Of a DNA stretch of 64,000 bases, positions 24,936 through 33,618 are shown in pieces. The notes below the pieces were generated by a model, which was not told the DNA's origin, ran no database searches, and was given only the letters and a program-made list of their open reading frames with translations. Positions within the stretch are counted from its first letter, which is position 1; each line of letters opens with the position of its first letter. The stretch is from JAFKFH01 sp017307375 (GTDB lineage Bacteria; Pseudomonadota; Alphaproteobacteria; Ferrovibrionales; Ferrovibrionaceae): assembly GCA_965229335.1 (NCBI GenBank), contig OZ245874.1:6634001-6698000 (forward strand). Reading direction: 5' to 3'. The translations under genes were made by a program, and so were the position numbers.

Positions 24936-25091
24936 GGCGGTTCCCCCTGATGGCGTATCGTCGGGGCGCACACTAGTCGCTGTTGCGGTAATCCGGGGTC
25001 AACCCTCGTCACGAATCGTCATCGGGCGGGCTTTCCGATACTGCCGGGCTGGCTTAGACTTGTACCCATCACGCGATCGGGGTAGCCGACC

Positions 25092-25292
25092 ATGGCCGAG
25101 ATCATCAACCTCAACCGGTTCCGCAAGGCGCGCGCCCGCGCCGAACGCGAGGCGCAGGCCGACGCGAACCGCCTGCTGCACGGCCGCACCAAGGCCGAAA
25201 AGACCCAGACCACCGCCGAACGGCGGCTGACCGACCGCCGGCTGGACGGCGCCCGGCTGGATCCGGAGCCGGACCCGCCCAAGGCGGGCTGA
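25092..25292 (+). CDS. DUF4169 small basic protein
   Basis: The product has 66 residues. It begins MAEIINLNRFRKARARAERE and contains NRLLHGRTKAEK, the two conserved blocks of DUF4169. The protein is highly charged, probably one long helix, and cytoplasmic. The function is unknown. The family is common in alphaproteobacteria. It is convergent with the FAD-linked oxidase, with 10 bases between. Confidence 0.88.
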   Translation: MAEIINLNRFRKARARAEREAQADANRLLHGRTKAEKTQTTAERRLTDRRLDGARLDPEPDPPKAG

Positions 25293-25302
25293 GCGAAGGG
25301 TC

Positions 25303-26706
25303 CTATTGCGGCAGGATCTTGCCGGGGTTCATCAGGTTGGCGGGATCGAGGGCCTGCTTGATCGCCCGCATCACCGCAACCGCCTCGCCGTGCTCGGCGA
25401 TCAGGAACTTCGACTTGCCCAGGCCGATCCCGTGCTCGCCGGTGCAGGTTCCGTCCATCGCCAGCGCCCGCATCACCAGCCGGTCGTTGAGACGCTCGGC
25501 CTCGGCCAGTTCGCGCGGGTCGTTCGGATCGATGATGAAGGTCAGGTGGAAATTGCCGTCGCCGACATGACCGACCAGCGGCGCGATCACGAAGCTGTCG
25601 GCGATGTCCTTCTTGGTCTCCATGATGCATTCGGCCAGACGGGAGATCGGCACGCAGACGTCGGTCGCCCACATCCGCGAGCCCGCGCGCAAGGCGCTGT
25701 TGGCATAGGCCGCGTCGTGGCGGGCCTGCCATAGCCGCGTCCGCTCCTCGGGCTTCGTCGTCCAGCTGAAGCCTTGGCCGCCATTGTCGCTGGCGATCGC
25801 CTGAACGATCTCGGCCTGTTCCTTGACCCCGGCATTGGTGCCGTGAAATTCCAGGAACAAAGTGTTGCGCACCGGCAGGTCGAGCTTGGAATAGCGGTTG
25901 ATCGCATCGATCTGGACGTCGTCGAGCAGTTCGATCCGTGCCACGGGAATCCCCGACTGGATCGTCTGGATGACGGTATCGACGGCTCCTTCCAATGTCG
26001 CGAAGCCGCAGACCGCCGAGGACATCGCCTCGGGGATGCCATAGAGCCGCAGGGTGATCTCGGTGATGATGCCGAGCGTGCCTTCCGACCCGACGAAGAT
26101 GCGGGTCAGATCGTAGCCGGCAGCCGACTTGCGCGCCCGCCGGGCGGTGCGGATGACCCGGCCGTCGGCCATCACCACGGTCACCGACAGCACGTTTTCG
26201 CGCATCGTGCCGTAACGGACCGCATTGGTGCCGGAGGCCCGCGTCGCGGTCATGCCGCCGATCGAGGCATTGGCACCCGGATCGATCGGAAAGAACAGGC
26301 CGGTATCGCGGATATGTTCGTTCAATTGCTTTCGGGTGACACCAGGTTCGACCACCACGTCGAGATCCTCGACGTTCACCTTCAGCACCCGGTTCATCCG
26401 CGTCGTGTCGATGCAGATGCCGCCGGCGACGGCCGTGACATGGCCTTCGAGCGAGGTGCCGGTGCCGAACGGGATGATCGGCACGCCGTGGCGGGCGCAG
26501 ATCTTGACCGCGGCCACGATCTGTTCGGTCGAGGTCGCGAACAGCACGCCGTCCGGCGCCATCGGCTCGTGCCAGCTCTCATCCTTGCCGTGATGGTCGC
26601 GCACCGCCCGGGCGGTCGAGAAATCTTCGCCGGCGAGCGACCTCAGTTCGGCCACGCAGGCTTCGACGGCGGCGGTTTCGGGGCGGGCGACGGCTGCGGT
26701 GGCCAT
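25303..26706 (-). CDS. FAD-linked oxidase, D-lactate dehydrogenase/glycolate oxidase GlcD type
   Basis: The product has 467 residues. The FAD-binding PCMH domain has PIIPFGTGTSLEGH, PGANASIGGMTATRASGTN and FVGSEGTLGIITEI. The FAD-oxidase C domain has PLVGHVGDGNFHLTF with metal-binding histidines, then GTCTGEHGIGLGK and a final LDPANLMNPGKI. The layout and length fit D-lactate dehydrogenase (cytochrome) of the LDHD/Dld group, which oxidises a D-2-hydroxy acid. It stands alone without GlcE or GlcF partners nearby, which favours D-lactate dehydrogenase over glycolate oxidase. Confidence 0.9.
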   Translation of the reverse strand: MATAAVARPETAAVEACVAELRSLAGEDFSTARAVRDHHGKDESWHEPMAPDGVLFATSTEQIVAAVKICARHGVPIIPFGTGTSLEGHVTAVAGGICIDTTRMNRVLKVNVEDLDVVVEPGVTRKQLNEHIRDTGLFFPIDPGANASIGGMTATRASGTNAVRYGTMRENVLSVTVVMADGRVIRTARRARKSAAGYDLTRIFVGSEGTLGIITEITLRLYGIPEAMSSAVCGFATLEGAVDTVIQTIQSGIPVARIELLDDVQIDAINRYSKLDLPVRNTLFLEFHGTNAGVKEQAEIVQAIASDNGGQGFSWTTKPEERTRLWQARHDAAYANSALRAGSRMWATDVCVPISRLAECIMETKKDIADSFVIAPLVGHVGDGNFHLTFIIDPNDPRELAEAERLNDRLVMRALAMDGTCTGEHGIGLGKSKFLIAEHGEAVAVMRAIKQALDPANLMNPGKILPQ

Positions 26707-26816
26707 TGGCGGCGTTCCTTGCGCAGGTAATCCGGAAGACCAAAGACCCTACATCACCGGCAGCGCCAGCGCCAACGCCGCTTGGAGAAGCCCGCCGCAG
26801 CCACTAGATTTGAGGG

Positions 26817-27323
26817 ATGACGCGCATTTTCCCACTTGCCGCCCTGCTCATCCTTCTGACGCAGCCCGCCTGGGCCGCCTGCACCGAGATCGCGGCGCCC
26901 AAGGTCGACTGGGGCGACTGCACCTTCGATCGGACGACCCTGACCGGCGTCGACCTCACCGGGGCCAGCCTGCGCAACACCAGCTTCAACTCGGCCAACC
27001 TGCGCGGCGCGACGCTCAGCGGCGTCGACGCCAGGCGGGCCAAGTTCGTCGCCACCGACCTGGGGCAGGCGCGGCTGGATCGCGCCCGGCTCAACGAAGC
27101 CGACTTCACCCGCGCCGACCTGACCGAGACGCGCTTCGCCGAGGCCGATCTGCGCCGTGCCCGCTTCTACGGCGCCAGCCTGAAAGGGGCCAATTTCGCC
27201 GGGGCACGCCTCGACGGTGCCGATTTCTACGGCGCCGACCTCTCCGGCGCGATCTGGACCGATGGCCGGCTGGTATGCGCCGAAGGGTCGGTCGGCCAGT
27301 GCCACCGCCCACCGGGATCCTGA
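26817..27323 (+). CDS. exported pentapeptide-repeat protein
   Basis: The product has 168 residues. A signal peptide (MTRIFPLAALLILLTQPAWA) is followed by about twenty A(D/N)LXX-type repeats such as GVDLTGASLRNTSF and ADLRRARFYGASLKGANFAG, which form a right-handed beta helix. Cysteines near both ends (ACTEI, DCTF, LVCAEG, GQCH) could form disulfides in the periplasm. It precedes the MarR/response-regulator/kinase operon, and a second pentapeptide protein follows that operon. Its role is unknown. Confidence 0.9.
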   Translation: MTRIFPLAALLILLTQPAWAACTEIAAPKVDWGDCTFDRTTLTGVDLTGASLRNTSFNSANLRGATLSGVDARRAKFVATDLGQARLDRARLNEADFTRADLTETRFAEADLRRARFYGASLKGANFAGARLDGADFYGADLSGAIWTDGRLVCAEGSVGQCHRPPGS

Positions 27324-27439
27324 CCTTCCGGCTCCCGGCGGGGCCGAACAGTGGCGCATGGACGTTTGCCGCGTGTCACGGTATCAGCATTGCAACCAGC
27401 GCCGACGACTCGGCCTCCGAACAACGGCACAAGATACCG

Positions 27440-27949
27440 ATGGCTGACCTGAAATCATCGCCCAACCCGCTGTTCCTGCGCGAGGAGGAATTGCGCCAGG
27501 GCATCGAGTTGCTGTTCTACGCCTATCGCGACTTCACCGCCGACCCCGACGCCATCCTCGAACGCTACGGTTTCGGACGCGCCCACCACCGGGTCCTGCA
27601 TTTCGTCGGCCGCAACCCCGGCATCACCATCGCCCAGCTTCTGGCGATCCTGCGCATCACCAAGCAGAGCCTGTCGCGTGTCCTGGGCGTGCTGCTGGAG
27701 GACGGCTACGTCGAACAGCGGCAGGGCCTGCGCGATCGCCGCCAGCGCCAGCTGTTCCTGACCGAGAAGGGCCAGGCGCTGGAGGAGGAACTGCGCCAGG
27801 TCCAGCAGGCCCGGGTCGCCCGCGCCTACCGCGAGGCCGGGGCCGAGGCGGTCGCAGGCTATCGCCAGGTGCTGGCCGGACTGATCGACGAGGAGGATCG
27901 CGAGCGGATCCTCAAGACCATCCTGCGCGACGGGAGCAGCCGGCGATGA
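27440..27949 (+). CDS. MarR-family regulator, PetP-like
   Basis: The product has 169 residues. The winged helix-turn-helix is visible in ITIAQLLAILRITKQSLSRV, and the wing in EQRQGLRDRRQRQLFLTEK. It overlaps the response regulator gene by four bases (ATGA). A MarR gene coupled to an OmpR-type regulator recalls PetP-PetR of Rhodobacter capsulatus, which control cytochrome genes there; the parallel is from general knowledge. The ATG at 27440 was chosen where homology starts. Confidence 0.9.
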   Translation: MADLKSSPNPLFLREEELRQGIELLFYAYRDFTADPDAILERYGFGRAHHRVLHFVGRNPGITIAQLLAILRITKQSLSRVLGVLLEDGYVEQRQGLRDRRQRQLFLTEKGQALEEELRQVQQARVARAYREAGAEAVAGYRQVLAGLIDEEDRERILKTILRDGSSRR

Positions 27950-28632
27950 GCGTCAGCGACGGCGAAGCCCACCTGCTGGTCGTCGACGACGACGAACGCC
28001 TCGGCCAGTTGCTCAAGCGCTATCTCGGCGACAACGGCTTTCGCGTCACCGTGGCCGGCGACGCGGCGGCGGCGCGCGGCCAGCTCGCCGCCTTCCACTT
28101 CGACCTGCTGATCGTCGACGTGATGATGCCCGGCGAAACCGGGCTGAGCCTCGTTGCCGACCTGCGCCGCACCAGCCGCGTGCCGGTCCTGATGCTGACG
28201 GCGATGGGCGAACCGTCGGACCGCATCGCCGGGCTCGAGGCCGGGGCCGACGACTACCTCGCCAAGCCGTTCGAACCCCGGGAACTGCTGCTGCGCATCG
28301 GCGCCGTGCTGCGCCGCGCCCACGCGGTGCCGACCGAGGCGCGCAGCCTGCGTTTCGGGCCCTTCGAATTCGATCCCAAACGCGGCGAGCTGACGCGGGA
28401 CGGCCAGCCGGTCGCGCTGACCTCGGGCGAAGCGATGCTGCTGCGCCTGTTCGCGGCCAATCCCGGGGCGACGATCAGCCGTGCCGACCTGGCCCAGAAG
28501 ACCGGCGGCGGCGAAGGCCGCGCCATCGACGTGCAGATCACCCGCCTGCGCCGCAAGATCGAGGACGAACCCAAGAATCCCCGCTACCTGCAGACGGTGT
28601 GGGGCGAGGGTTATGTCCTCTGGGCCGACTAG
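27946..28632 (+). CDS. OmpR-family response regulator, PetR-like
   Basis: The product has 228 residues. The receiver domain (LLVVDDDERL, the phospho-acceptor Asp in LLIVDVMMPGETG, LTAMG, and the Lys in YLAKPF) is complete. The C-terminal winged helix carries LTSGEAMLLRLF, IDVQITRLRRKIEDEP and YLQTVWGEGYVLW. The acceptor site is intact, in contrast with the kinase encoded next. It is coupled to the MarR gene upstream and 14 bases from the kinase gene downstream. Confidence 0.95.
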   Translation: MSVSDGEAHLLVVDDDERLGQLLKRYLGDNGFRVTVAGDAAAARGQLAAFHFDLLIVDVMMPGETGLSLVADLRRTSRVPVLMLTAMGEPSDRIAGLEAGADDYLAKPFEPRELLLRIGAVLRRAHAVPTEARSLRFGPFEFDPKRGELTRDGQPVALTSGEAMLLRLFAANPGATISRADLAQKTGGGEGRAIDVQITRLRRKIEDEPKNPRYLQTVWGEGYVLWAD

Positions 28633-28646
28633 CGGGCGCGCAGGCC

Positions 28647-29948
28647 ATGGGCAAGGTCAAGCGCGGCCTGCCCCGCACGCTGTTCGGTCGGGCGCTGCTG
28701 ATGCTGACGGTGCCGCTGGTGGTGGTGCAGCTGGTCACCAGCTTCATGTTCTACGACCGCCACTGGCAGACGATCTCGCGCCGTCTGGCGCTGGGGCTGG
28801 GCGGCGAGATCGCGGTGCTGATCGAGGCGCGCGAGCGCCTGCCGCGCGAGGACCAGCGGTTGATCGCCCACCAGCTGCGCACGCAACTCGAAGTCGAGAC
28901 CAGCTTCGATCCCGGCGCACGGCTGGCCGACAGCGGCTCGGCCCTTCTGCCCTATCGCTCGGTGATCGAGCGGGCGCTGGCCGAACGTATCCTGATGCCG
29001 TTCGTACTGGACGAGACCAGCGACGGTTTCATCGCCATCCATGTCCAGCTGCCCGACGGCGTGCTGACCGCGGTCACCACCGACAAACGCGTCTTCTCGA
29101 CCACCACCTGGCTGTTCACCGCCTGGACCATCGGGCTGAGCCTGATTCTGCTCGGCATCGCGATGTTGTTCCTGCGCAACCTGGTCCGCCCGATCACCCG
29201 GCTGGCCACCGCGGCCCAGGCGTTCGGCAAGGGCCAGGGCATCGGCGACTACCGACCGTCCGGGGCGGCCGAGATCCGCCAGGCCGGCACGGCCTTCCTG
29301 GCCATGCGCCAGCGTATCGAGCGTCAGATCACCCAGCGCAACGCGCTGCTGGCCGGCGTTTCGGCCGATCTGCGGGCACCGCTCGCCCGCATGGCCGGCA
29401 CGCTCGACGCCCTGGCGCCGGTCGCCGAGGTGGCCGAGTTGCAGCGCGACGTCGCCGAGATGACGCGGATGATCGACGGTTATCTCGCCTTCATCCAGGG
29501 AGGCGCAGGCGAGCCGCCGGCGCAGGTACGCCTCGATCTGCTGTTTGCCGAGCTGGCTGCCGATGCGCGCCGCCAGGGTCGCCAGATCATGACCGAGGTG
29601 CCGGCCGGCCTGGCCCTGACCGCACGGCCCCAGGCCCTGAAACGGTGCCTGGCCAATCTCGTCGACAACGGCCTGCGCTATGGCCGCAACGTGACCCTCA
29701 CCGGCTGGGCGCAGGACGGCGGCATCAAGATCGCCGTCGACGACGACGGCCCGGGTATCCCACCCGAACGGCGGGAAGACGTATTCCGGCCGTTCGTGCG
29801 CCTCGACCCGTCGCGCAACCAGGCAACCGGCGGCATCGGGCTGGGCCTGACGATCGCGCGCGACGTGGCGCGCAGCCATGGCGGCGACCTGACGCTCGGC
29901 CGGGCTCCGGCGGGTGGTCTGCGCGCCCTGGTCTACCTGCCCGCGTAA
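28647..29948 (+). CDS. EnvZ-like sensor histidine kinase lacking the phospho-acceptor histidine
   Basis: The product has 433 residues from the ATG at 28647. Two membrane helices (about 15-35 and 150-172) flank a periplasmic domain of about 115 residues. A HAMP domain (LVRPITRLATAAQAFGKG) follows. The dimerisation helix reads LLAGVSADLRAPLARM, so the usual SHDLRTPL has Ala240 in place of His. The ATPase domain is otherwise complete: LANLVDNGLRYG (N box), VDDDGPGIP (G1), FRPFVRLD (F box) and GIGLGLTIA (G2). It probably cannot autophosphorylate, so a pure phosphatase or a pseudokinase sensor is inferred. Confidence 0.92.
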   Translation: MGKVKRGLPRTLFGRALLMLTVPLVVVQLVTSFMFYDRHWQTISRRLALGLGGEIAVLIEARERLPREDQRLIAHQLRTQLEVETSFDPGARLADSGSALLPYRSVIERALAERILMPFVLDETSDGFIAIHVQLPDGVLTAVTTDKRVFSTTTWLFTAWTIGLSLILLGIAMLFLRNLVRPITRLATAAQAFGKGQGIGDYRPSGAAEIRQAGTAFLAMRQRIERQITQRNALLAGVSADLRAPLARMAGTLDALAPVAEVAELQRDVAEMTRMIDGYLAFIQGGAGEPPAQVRLDLLFAELAADARRQGRQIMTEVPAGLALTARPQALKRCLANLVDNGLRYGRNVTLTGWAQDGGIKIAVDDDGPGIPPERREDVFRPFVRLDPSRNQATGGIGLGLTIARDVARSHGGDLTLGRAPAGGLRALVYLPA

Positions 29949-30004
29949 CTGGACAATTGCCCACGAGATGGTCGTTGCATTTCAACGGCCAAGCGCCAAT
30001 ATCT

Positions 30005-30020
30005 TTAAGTACAATTTAAC
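30005..30020 (+). promoter_or_regulatory. perfect CtrA-type box
   Basis: TTAA, seven bases (GTACAAT), then TTAAC matches the full alphaproteobacterial CtrA recognition sequence TTAA-N7-TTAAC. It lies 31 bases before the ATG of the pentapeptide-repeat gene at 30051. Such a close position could place it at or over the promoter, for activation or repression. Confidence 0.65.
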
Positions 30021-30050
30021 GGGTCGCGCCGTTGCGGGCGGACAGGAACG

Positions 30051-31418
30051 ATGAACCAGATGGCGGCACCCCAGGACGGCGGCATTGCGCTCACGCGCAT
30101 TGACCAGACTCGCCTGAACGACATGCTTTACGCCCATCAGCTCTATGTCGCCAAGAAGCAGGGTGGCAAGCGTGCGATGCTGTCGTTCCATGACCTGTCC
30201 GGCCTCGATTTCAGCGATCGCGACCTCAGCCAAGCGGACTTCTCCTCCTCGCGCCTGTCCGGCGCCAACCTGTCGAATGCCAGCTGCCAGGGGGCGAGCT
30301 TTCTGGGCGCGGACCTGACGCTGGCCGACCTGACCGGCGCGGACCTGACGCGCGCGGACCTGCGCGGCGCCTGCCTGCATGGCGCCACCCTCGACGCCGC
30401 CAATTTCACCGAGGCCGATTTCCGCGAGGCAAGCCTCGCCCGCTATGGCAACGACGCCGCCAAGCGCCTGACCTTCGAGAAGGTCACGACCGACCTGAGC
30501 CAGCTGTCGGCGCGGGGCGCCAACCTGTCGGGCGCCCGTCTCGCCAACATGGCCGTGATCGATTCCGACCTGTCCGACGCGATCCTCAGCCACGCCGATC
30601 TGCGCCGCACCGACCTGCGCAATTCCGATCTCAGCCGCGCGCGCCTCGATTCGGCCGATCTGTCCGGTGCCAACTGCCAGGGCACGCGCATGGTCGAGGC
30701 GTCGCTGATCGACGCCAAGCTGACCGGCACGCGCTTCCGCGGCGCCGATCTCACCGGGGCCAAGGTCGATCCGGCCGCCGCCGAGCGGGCCGACATCAAG
30801 AGTGCCCTGGGCCGCGCCGAGGAGCAGGAGCGCGAACAGGAACTGGCCGAGACGCTGGCCCGCCACGATGTCTGGGTCCAGTCCGGCAGCCGCGACGGCG
30901 CCCGGGCCGATCTGCGCCGCATCGATCTTTCCGGCCATGCGCTGCGCGGCGCCAATCTCGCCGCCGCGCTGATGCAGGATTGCCAGTTGCGCGGCGCCGA
31001 TCTCAGCCGCGGGATCCTGGCCATGGCCGACCTGACCGCCGGCGACCTGGCCGGCGCCAATCTCGCCAATGCCGACCTGCGGGGCATTACGCTGGTCGGC
31101 GCCCAGTTGGCCGACGCCAACCTGTCGGGCGCCGATCTCAGCCCGGTGCAGAACATCGGCGGCCGGGGACAGAGCATCGCGTCCAACCTCGACCGCGCCG
31201 ACCTGACCGGCGCGCGGCTGCGCGGCACCGTGCTGCGCGGGGTCAAGCTGGTCGGTGCGAAGCTGACCAACGCCGACCTGCGCGATGCCGACCTGACCGG
31301 CGCCAACCTCTCCGAAGCCGACCTCACCGGCGCCCGCCTCGACGGGGCCCGCCTCGAGGAAGCGCTGCTGCGCACCGCGACCGGCCTGCCCGACGCGATC
31401 CGGGCCCAGGTCATATAG
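30051..31418 (+). CDS. long cytoplasmic pentapeptide-repeat protein
   Basis: The product has 455 residues with no signal peptide. The first 55 residues are non-repetitive, with LNDMLYAHQLYVAKKQGG. Two blocks of pentapeptide repeats follow (for example GADLTLADLTGADLTRADLR), at about 55-240 and 285-445. They are separated by a charged helical linker (EEQEREQELAETLARHD). Repeats of this kind form rigid beta-helical rods, some of which mimic DNA or scaffold membranes; the role here is unknown. A perfect CtrA box precedes it, suggesting cell-cycle control. Confidence 0.9.
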   Translation: MNQMAAPQDGGIALTRIDQTRLNDMLYAHQLYVAKKQGGKRAMLSFHDLSGLDFSDRDLSQADFSSSRLSGANLSNASCQGASFLGADLTLADLTGADLTRADLRGACLHGATLDAANFTEADFREASLARYGNDAAKRLTFEKVTTDLSQLSARGANLSGARLANMAVIDSDLSDAILSHADLRRTDLRNSDLSRARLDSADLSGANCQGTRMVEASLIDAKLTGTRFRGADLTGAKVDPAAAERADIKSALGRAEEQEREQELAETLARHDVWVQSGSRDGARADLRRIDLSGHALRGANLAAALMQDCQLRGADLSRGILAMADLTAGDLAGANLANADLRGITLVGAQLADANLSGADLSPVQNIGGRGQSIASNLDRADLTGARLRGTVLRGVKLVGAKLTNADLRDADLTGANLSEADLTGARLDGARLEEALLRTATGLPDAIRAQVI

Positions 31419-31431
31419 GATAATTTTCCAG

Positions 31432-32226
31432 CTACCAGCCGGCGGGCCTGGCCCGGCGGTCGAGGAAGCGGCCCACCCCGGCGGCAATCTCCGGCGTAGT
31501 GGCCAGCGCCTCGAACTGACCGGCCTCGATCGCCAGCCCCTCGCCGATCGCGACATTCAGCCCGCGGGTCACCGCGGCCAGCGCGGCGGCTACCGGACGC
31601 GCGCCCTTGGCAATGATGCGCCGGGCCAGGGCGCGGGCTTCGTCGAGCAGCCGGTCATGCGGCACCACGTCGTTGATCAGCCCGATGTCGCGCGCCGCGG
31701 CGGCCGAAATCGAATCGCCGGTCAGGATCATCGCCAGGGCCCGCTTGCGGCCGATCAGCCGGGGCAGACGCTGCGATCCGCCGAATGGCGGGGGAAAGCC
31801 CAGATCGATCTCGGGCTTGGCAAAGCGGGCCCGGTCGGAGGCGATGGCGAGGCTGGCGGCCTCGACCACCTCGCACCCGCCGCCATAGGCGAGACCGTTC
31901 ACCGCGGCGATCACCGGCTTCGGATAGGCCTCGATCCGCGCCGTGAAGCGCTGGCCGCGCTGGACGAAATCGCGCATCACGGTGGCGATGCCCTGGTCGA
32001 GGCTGCGGGCAAGCCCGTGGATGTCGGCCCCGGCGCTGAAGGCATGGTCGCCCTGCCCGGTCAGGATGACCGCGCCGATCGCGGGATCGACGACGATCTC
32101 GTCGAAGGCCGCCATCAGCCGGTCGATCACCTCATGGTCCAGCGCGTTCAGCCGTGCCGGGCGGTTGATGCTGAGAAGCGCGATGCCGTCGTCGTCGGTG
32201 CGCAACAGGACAGGATCTTCGTTCAT
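31432..32226 (-). CDS. enoyl-CoA hydratase/isomerase family protein
   Basis: The product has 264 residues. The oxyanion-hole segments FSAGADIHG and GLAYGGGCEVVEAA are canonical. The second catalytic region KPEIDLGFPPPFGGSQRLPR keeps the general-acid Glu. Unlike the crotonase at 1490, it follows the ordinary CoA-dependent pattern, so hydration in fatty-acid or related catabolism is likely. It lies 62 bases downstream of a LysR gene on the same strand, which may regulate it. Confidence 0.92.
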   Translation of the reverse strand: MNEDPVLLRTDDDGIALLSINRPARLNALDHEVIDRLMAAFDEIVVDPAIGAVILTGQGDHAFSAGADIHGLARSLDQGIATVMRDFVQRGQRFTARIEAYPKPVIAAVNGLAYGGGCEVVEAASLAIASDRARFAKPEIDLGFPPPFGGSQRLPRLIGRKRALAMILTGDSISAAAARDIGLINDVVPHDRLLDEARALARRIIAKGARPVAAALAAVTRGLNVAIGEGLAIEAGQFEALATTPEIAAGVGRFLDRRARPAGW

Positions 32227-32288
32227 CGGATCGCTCCGTCGTTGGTGACGGAGCGATGATTCCGCCCGCCGCCCGCGGCGGCAAACGA

Positions 32289-33170
32289 CTAACCCTGCGG
32301 GGCGGGTGAAGCCCGCTCAACCTCGGCCTTCAGCCAGCGGGCGAAAGCGGCGACCTCCGGGCGGTCGCCGGCCGACGGGCCGGTGATCAGCCAGTGGCTG
32401 GTACCCGCCGCCACCGTGGGGCCGGCGGCCACCAAGCGGCCGGCAGCCAGGTCGCCATCGATCAGGGGCCGGCGGCCCATGGCGAAGCCCAGGCCGGCCG
32501 CAGCCGCGTCGATCGCCATGTGGATGGTATCGAAGGTGATGCCCGGCCGGCCGGCAGGCAGGGCAAGACCGGCAGCTTCGGCCCAGACCTCCCAGTCCTC
32601 GGTTACCGAGGCGACGTGCAGCAATGTCCATTGGCCGGAATCGGTGCCGGCCAGGGCCGGCGCGCAGACCGGCAGCAGCGTTTCGCCGAACAGCTTGACC
32701 GAGTCGAGCCCGGGCCAGGGGCCGCGGGCGACGCGGACGGCAAGGTCGACATCGTCGACCGGAAAACCGACCTGCCGGTGCGCGGTATCGAGGGTCAGGG
32801 CGATGTCGGGACGCAACCGGCGGAAGTCGTGAAGCCGCGGCAGCAGGAAGCGCGCGGCGAAGGTCGGTGCCAGGCTGACCGAGACCTGGCGCAGCCGTTG
32901 CGGTCCGGGCAGGCGCCGGGTGCCCACGGCGATCATCGCCAGCGCCTCGGATACGAAGGCCAGATAGTCGCGGCCGGCGGCGTTCAGCACTACGCCATTG
33001 GCGCGGCGGTCGAACAGGTCGGCACCCAGCCAGCGTTCGAGGGCCACCACGCCGTGGCTGACCGCCGACGGGGTCAGGCCCAGTTCCTCGGCCGCGGCCT
33101 TGAAGCTGCCCAGCCGGCCGGCCGCCTCGAACAGGCGCAGCGCCGGCAGGGGCGGCAGGCGCAGGGCCAC
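32289..33170 (-). CDS. LysR-family transcriptional regulator, GcvA-like
   Basis: The product has 293 residues starting at a GTG. The N-terminus LPPLPALRLFEAAGRLGSFK and the helix-turn-helix AAAEELGLTPSAVSHGVVAL are typical of the GcvA branch of LysR regulators. The effector domain includes YDVDLAVR-like FPVDDVDLAVRVARGPWPG. It starts 10 bases after the tRNA-binding-protein gene and is probably read through from it. The target may be the enoyl-CoA hydratase downstream. Confidence 0.92.
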   Translation of the reverse strand: MALRLPPLPALRLFEAAGRLGSFKAAAEELGLTPSAVSHGVVALERWLGADLFDRRANGVVLNAAGRDYLAFVSEALAMIAVGTRRLPGPQRLRQVSVSLAPTFAARFLLPRLHDFRRLRPDIALTLDTAHRQVGFPVDDVDLAVRVARGPWPGLDSVKLFGETLLPVCAPALAGTDSGQWTLLHVASVTEDWEVWAEAAGLALPAGRPGITFDTIHMAIDAAAAGLGFAMGRRPLIDGDLAAGRLVAAGPTVAAGTSHWLITGPSAGDRPEVAAFARWLKAEVERASPAPQG

Positions 33171-33180
33171 GGGCGTCGAC

Positions 33181-33540
33181 TCAGAACAGGCGGCCGCCGT
33201 CCGGCACGGCCTGGGACGGGCCGATCAGCACCACGCCGCCATCCGCGTCGGGAAAGCCGAGCGTCAGCACTTCCGACATGAACTTGCCGATCTGGCGCGG
33301 TGGAAAATTGACGACCGCGGCGACCTGGCGGCCGATCAGCGTCTCGGGCTTGTAGTGGGTGGTGATCTGGGCCGACGAACGGCGGGTACCGATCTCGGCC
33401 CCGAAGTCGATGGTCAACTTGTAGGCCGGCTTGCGCGCCTCGGGGAAGGCATCGACGGCGACGATGGTGCCGACGCGGATGTCGACCTTCAGGAAATCGT
33501 CGAAAGTGATCTGTGCCGGCCGGCCGATGTCTGCGCCCAT
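33181..33540 (-). CDS. csaA: CsaA-like tRNA-binding-domain protein
   Basis: The product has 119 residues forming one OB-fold tRNA-binding domain. ITFDDFLKVDIRVGTI, KPAYKLTIDFGAEIG and NFPPRQIGKFMSEVLTLGF are diagnostic of CsaA. The family binds the outside corner of tRNA and has reported export-chaperone activity. It starts just downstream of the phasin terminator. The ATG at 33540 was preferred over an upstream frame extension that runs into the terminator hairpin. Confidence 0.9.
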   Translation of the reverse strand: MGADIGRPAQITFDDFLKVDIRVGTIVAVDAFPEARKPAYKLTIDFGAEIGTRRSSAQITTHYKPETLIGRQVAAVVNFPPRQIGKFMSEVLTLGFPDADGGVVLIGPSQAVPDGGRLF

Positions 33541-33553
33541 GTCCTGCTTCCCC

Positions 33554-33591
33554 AAAAAGAACCGGGGCGGGACCTTATGGGTCCCGCCCCG
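33554..33591 (-). terminator. intrinsic terminator of the phasin gene
   Basis: Read on the minus strand, a 12-pair stem (CGGGGCGGGACC with its complement, bases 33563-33591) has a five-base loop and is followed by TTCTTTTT. It lies 28 bases after the phasin stop codon. It is the clearest rho-independent terminator in the window. Confidence 0.88.
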
Positions 33592-33618
33592 CGGAAGCAA
33601 GCCTGTGCGCCGAAACGC

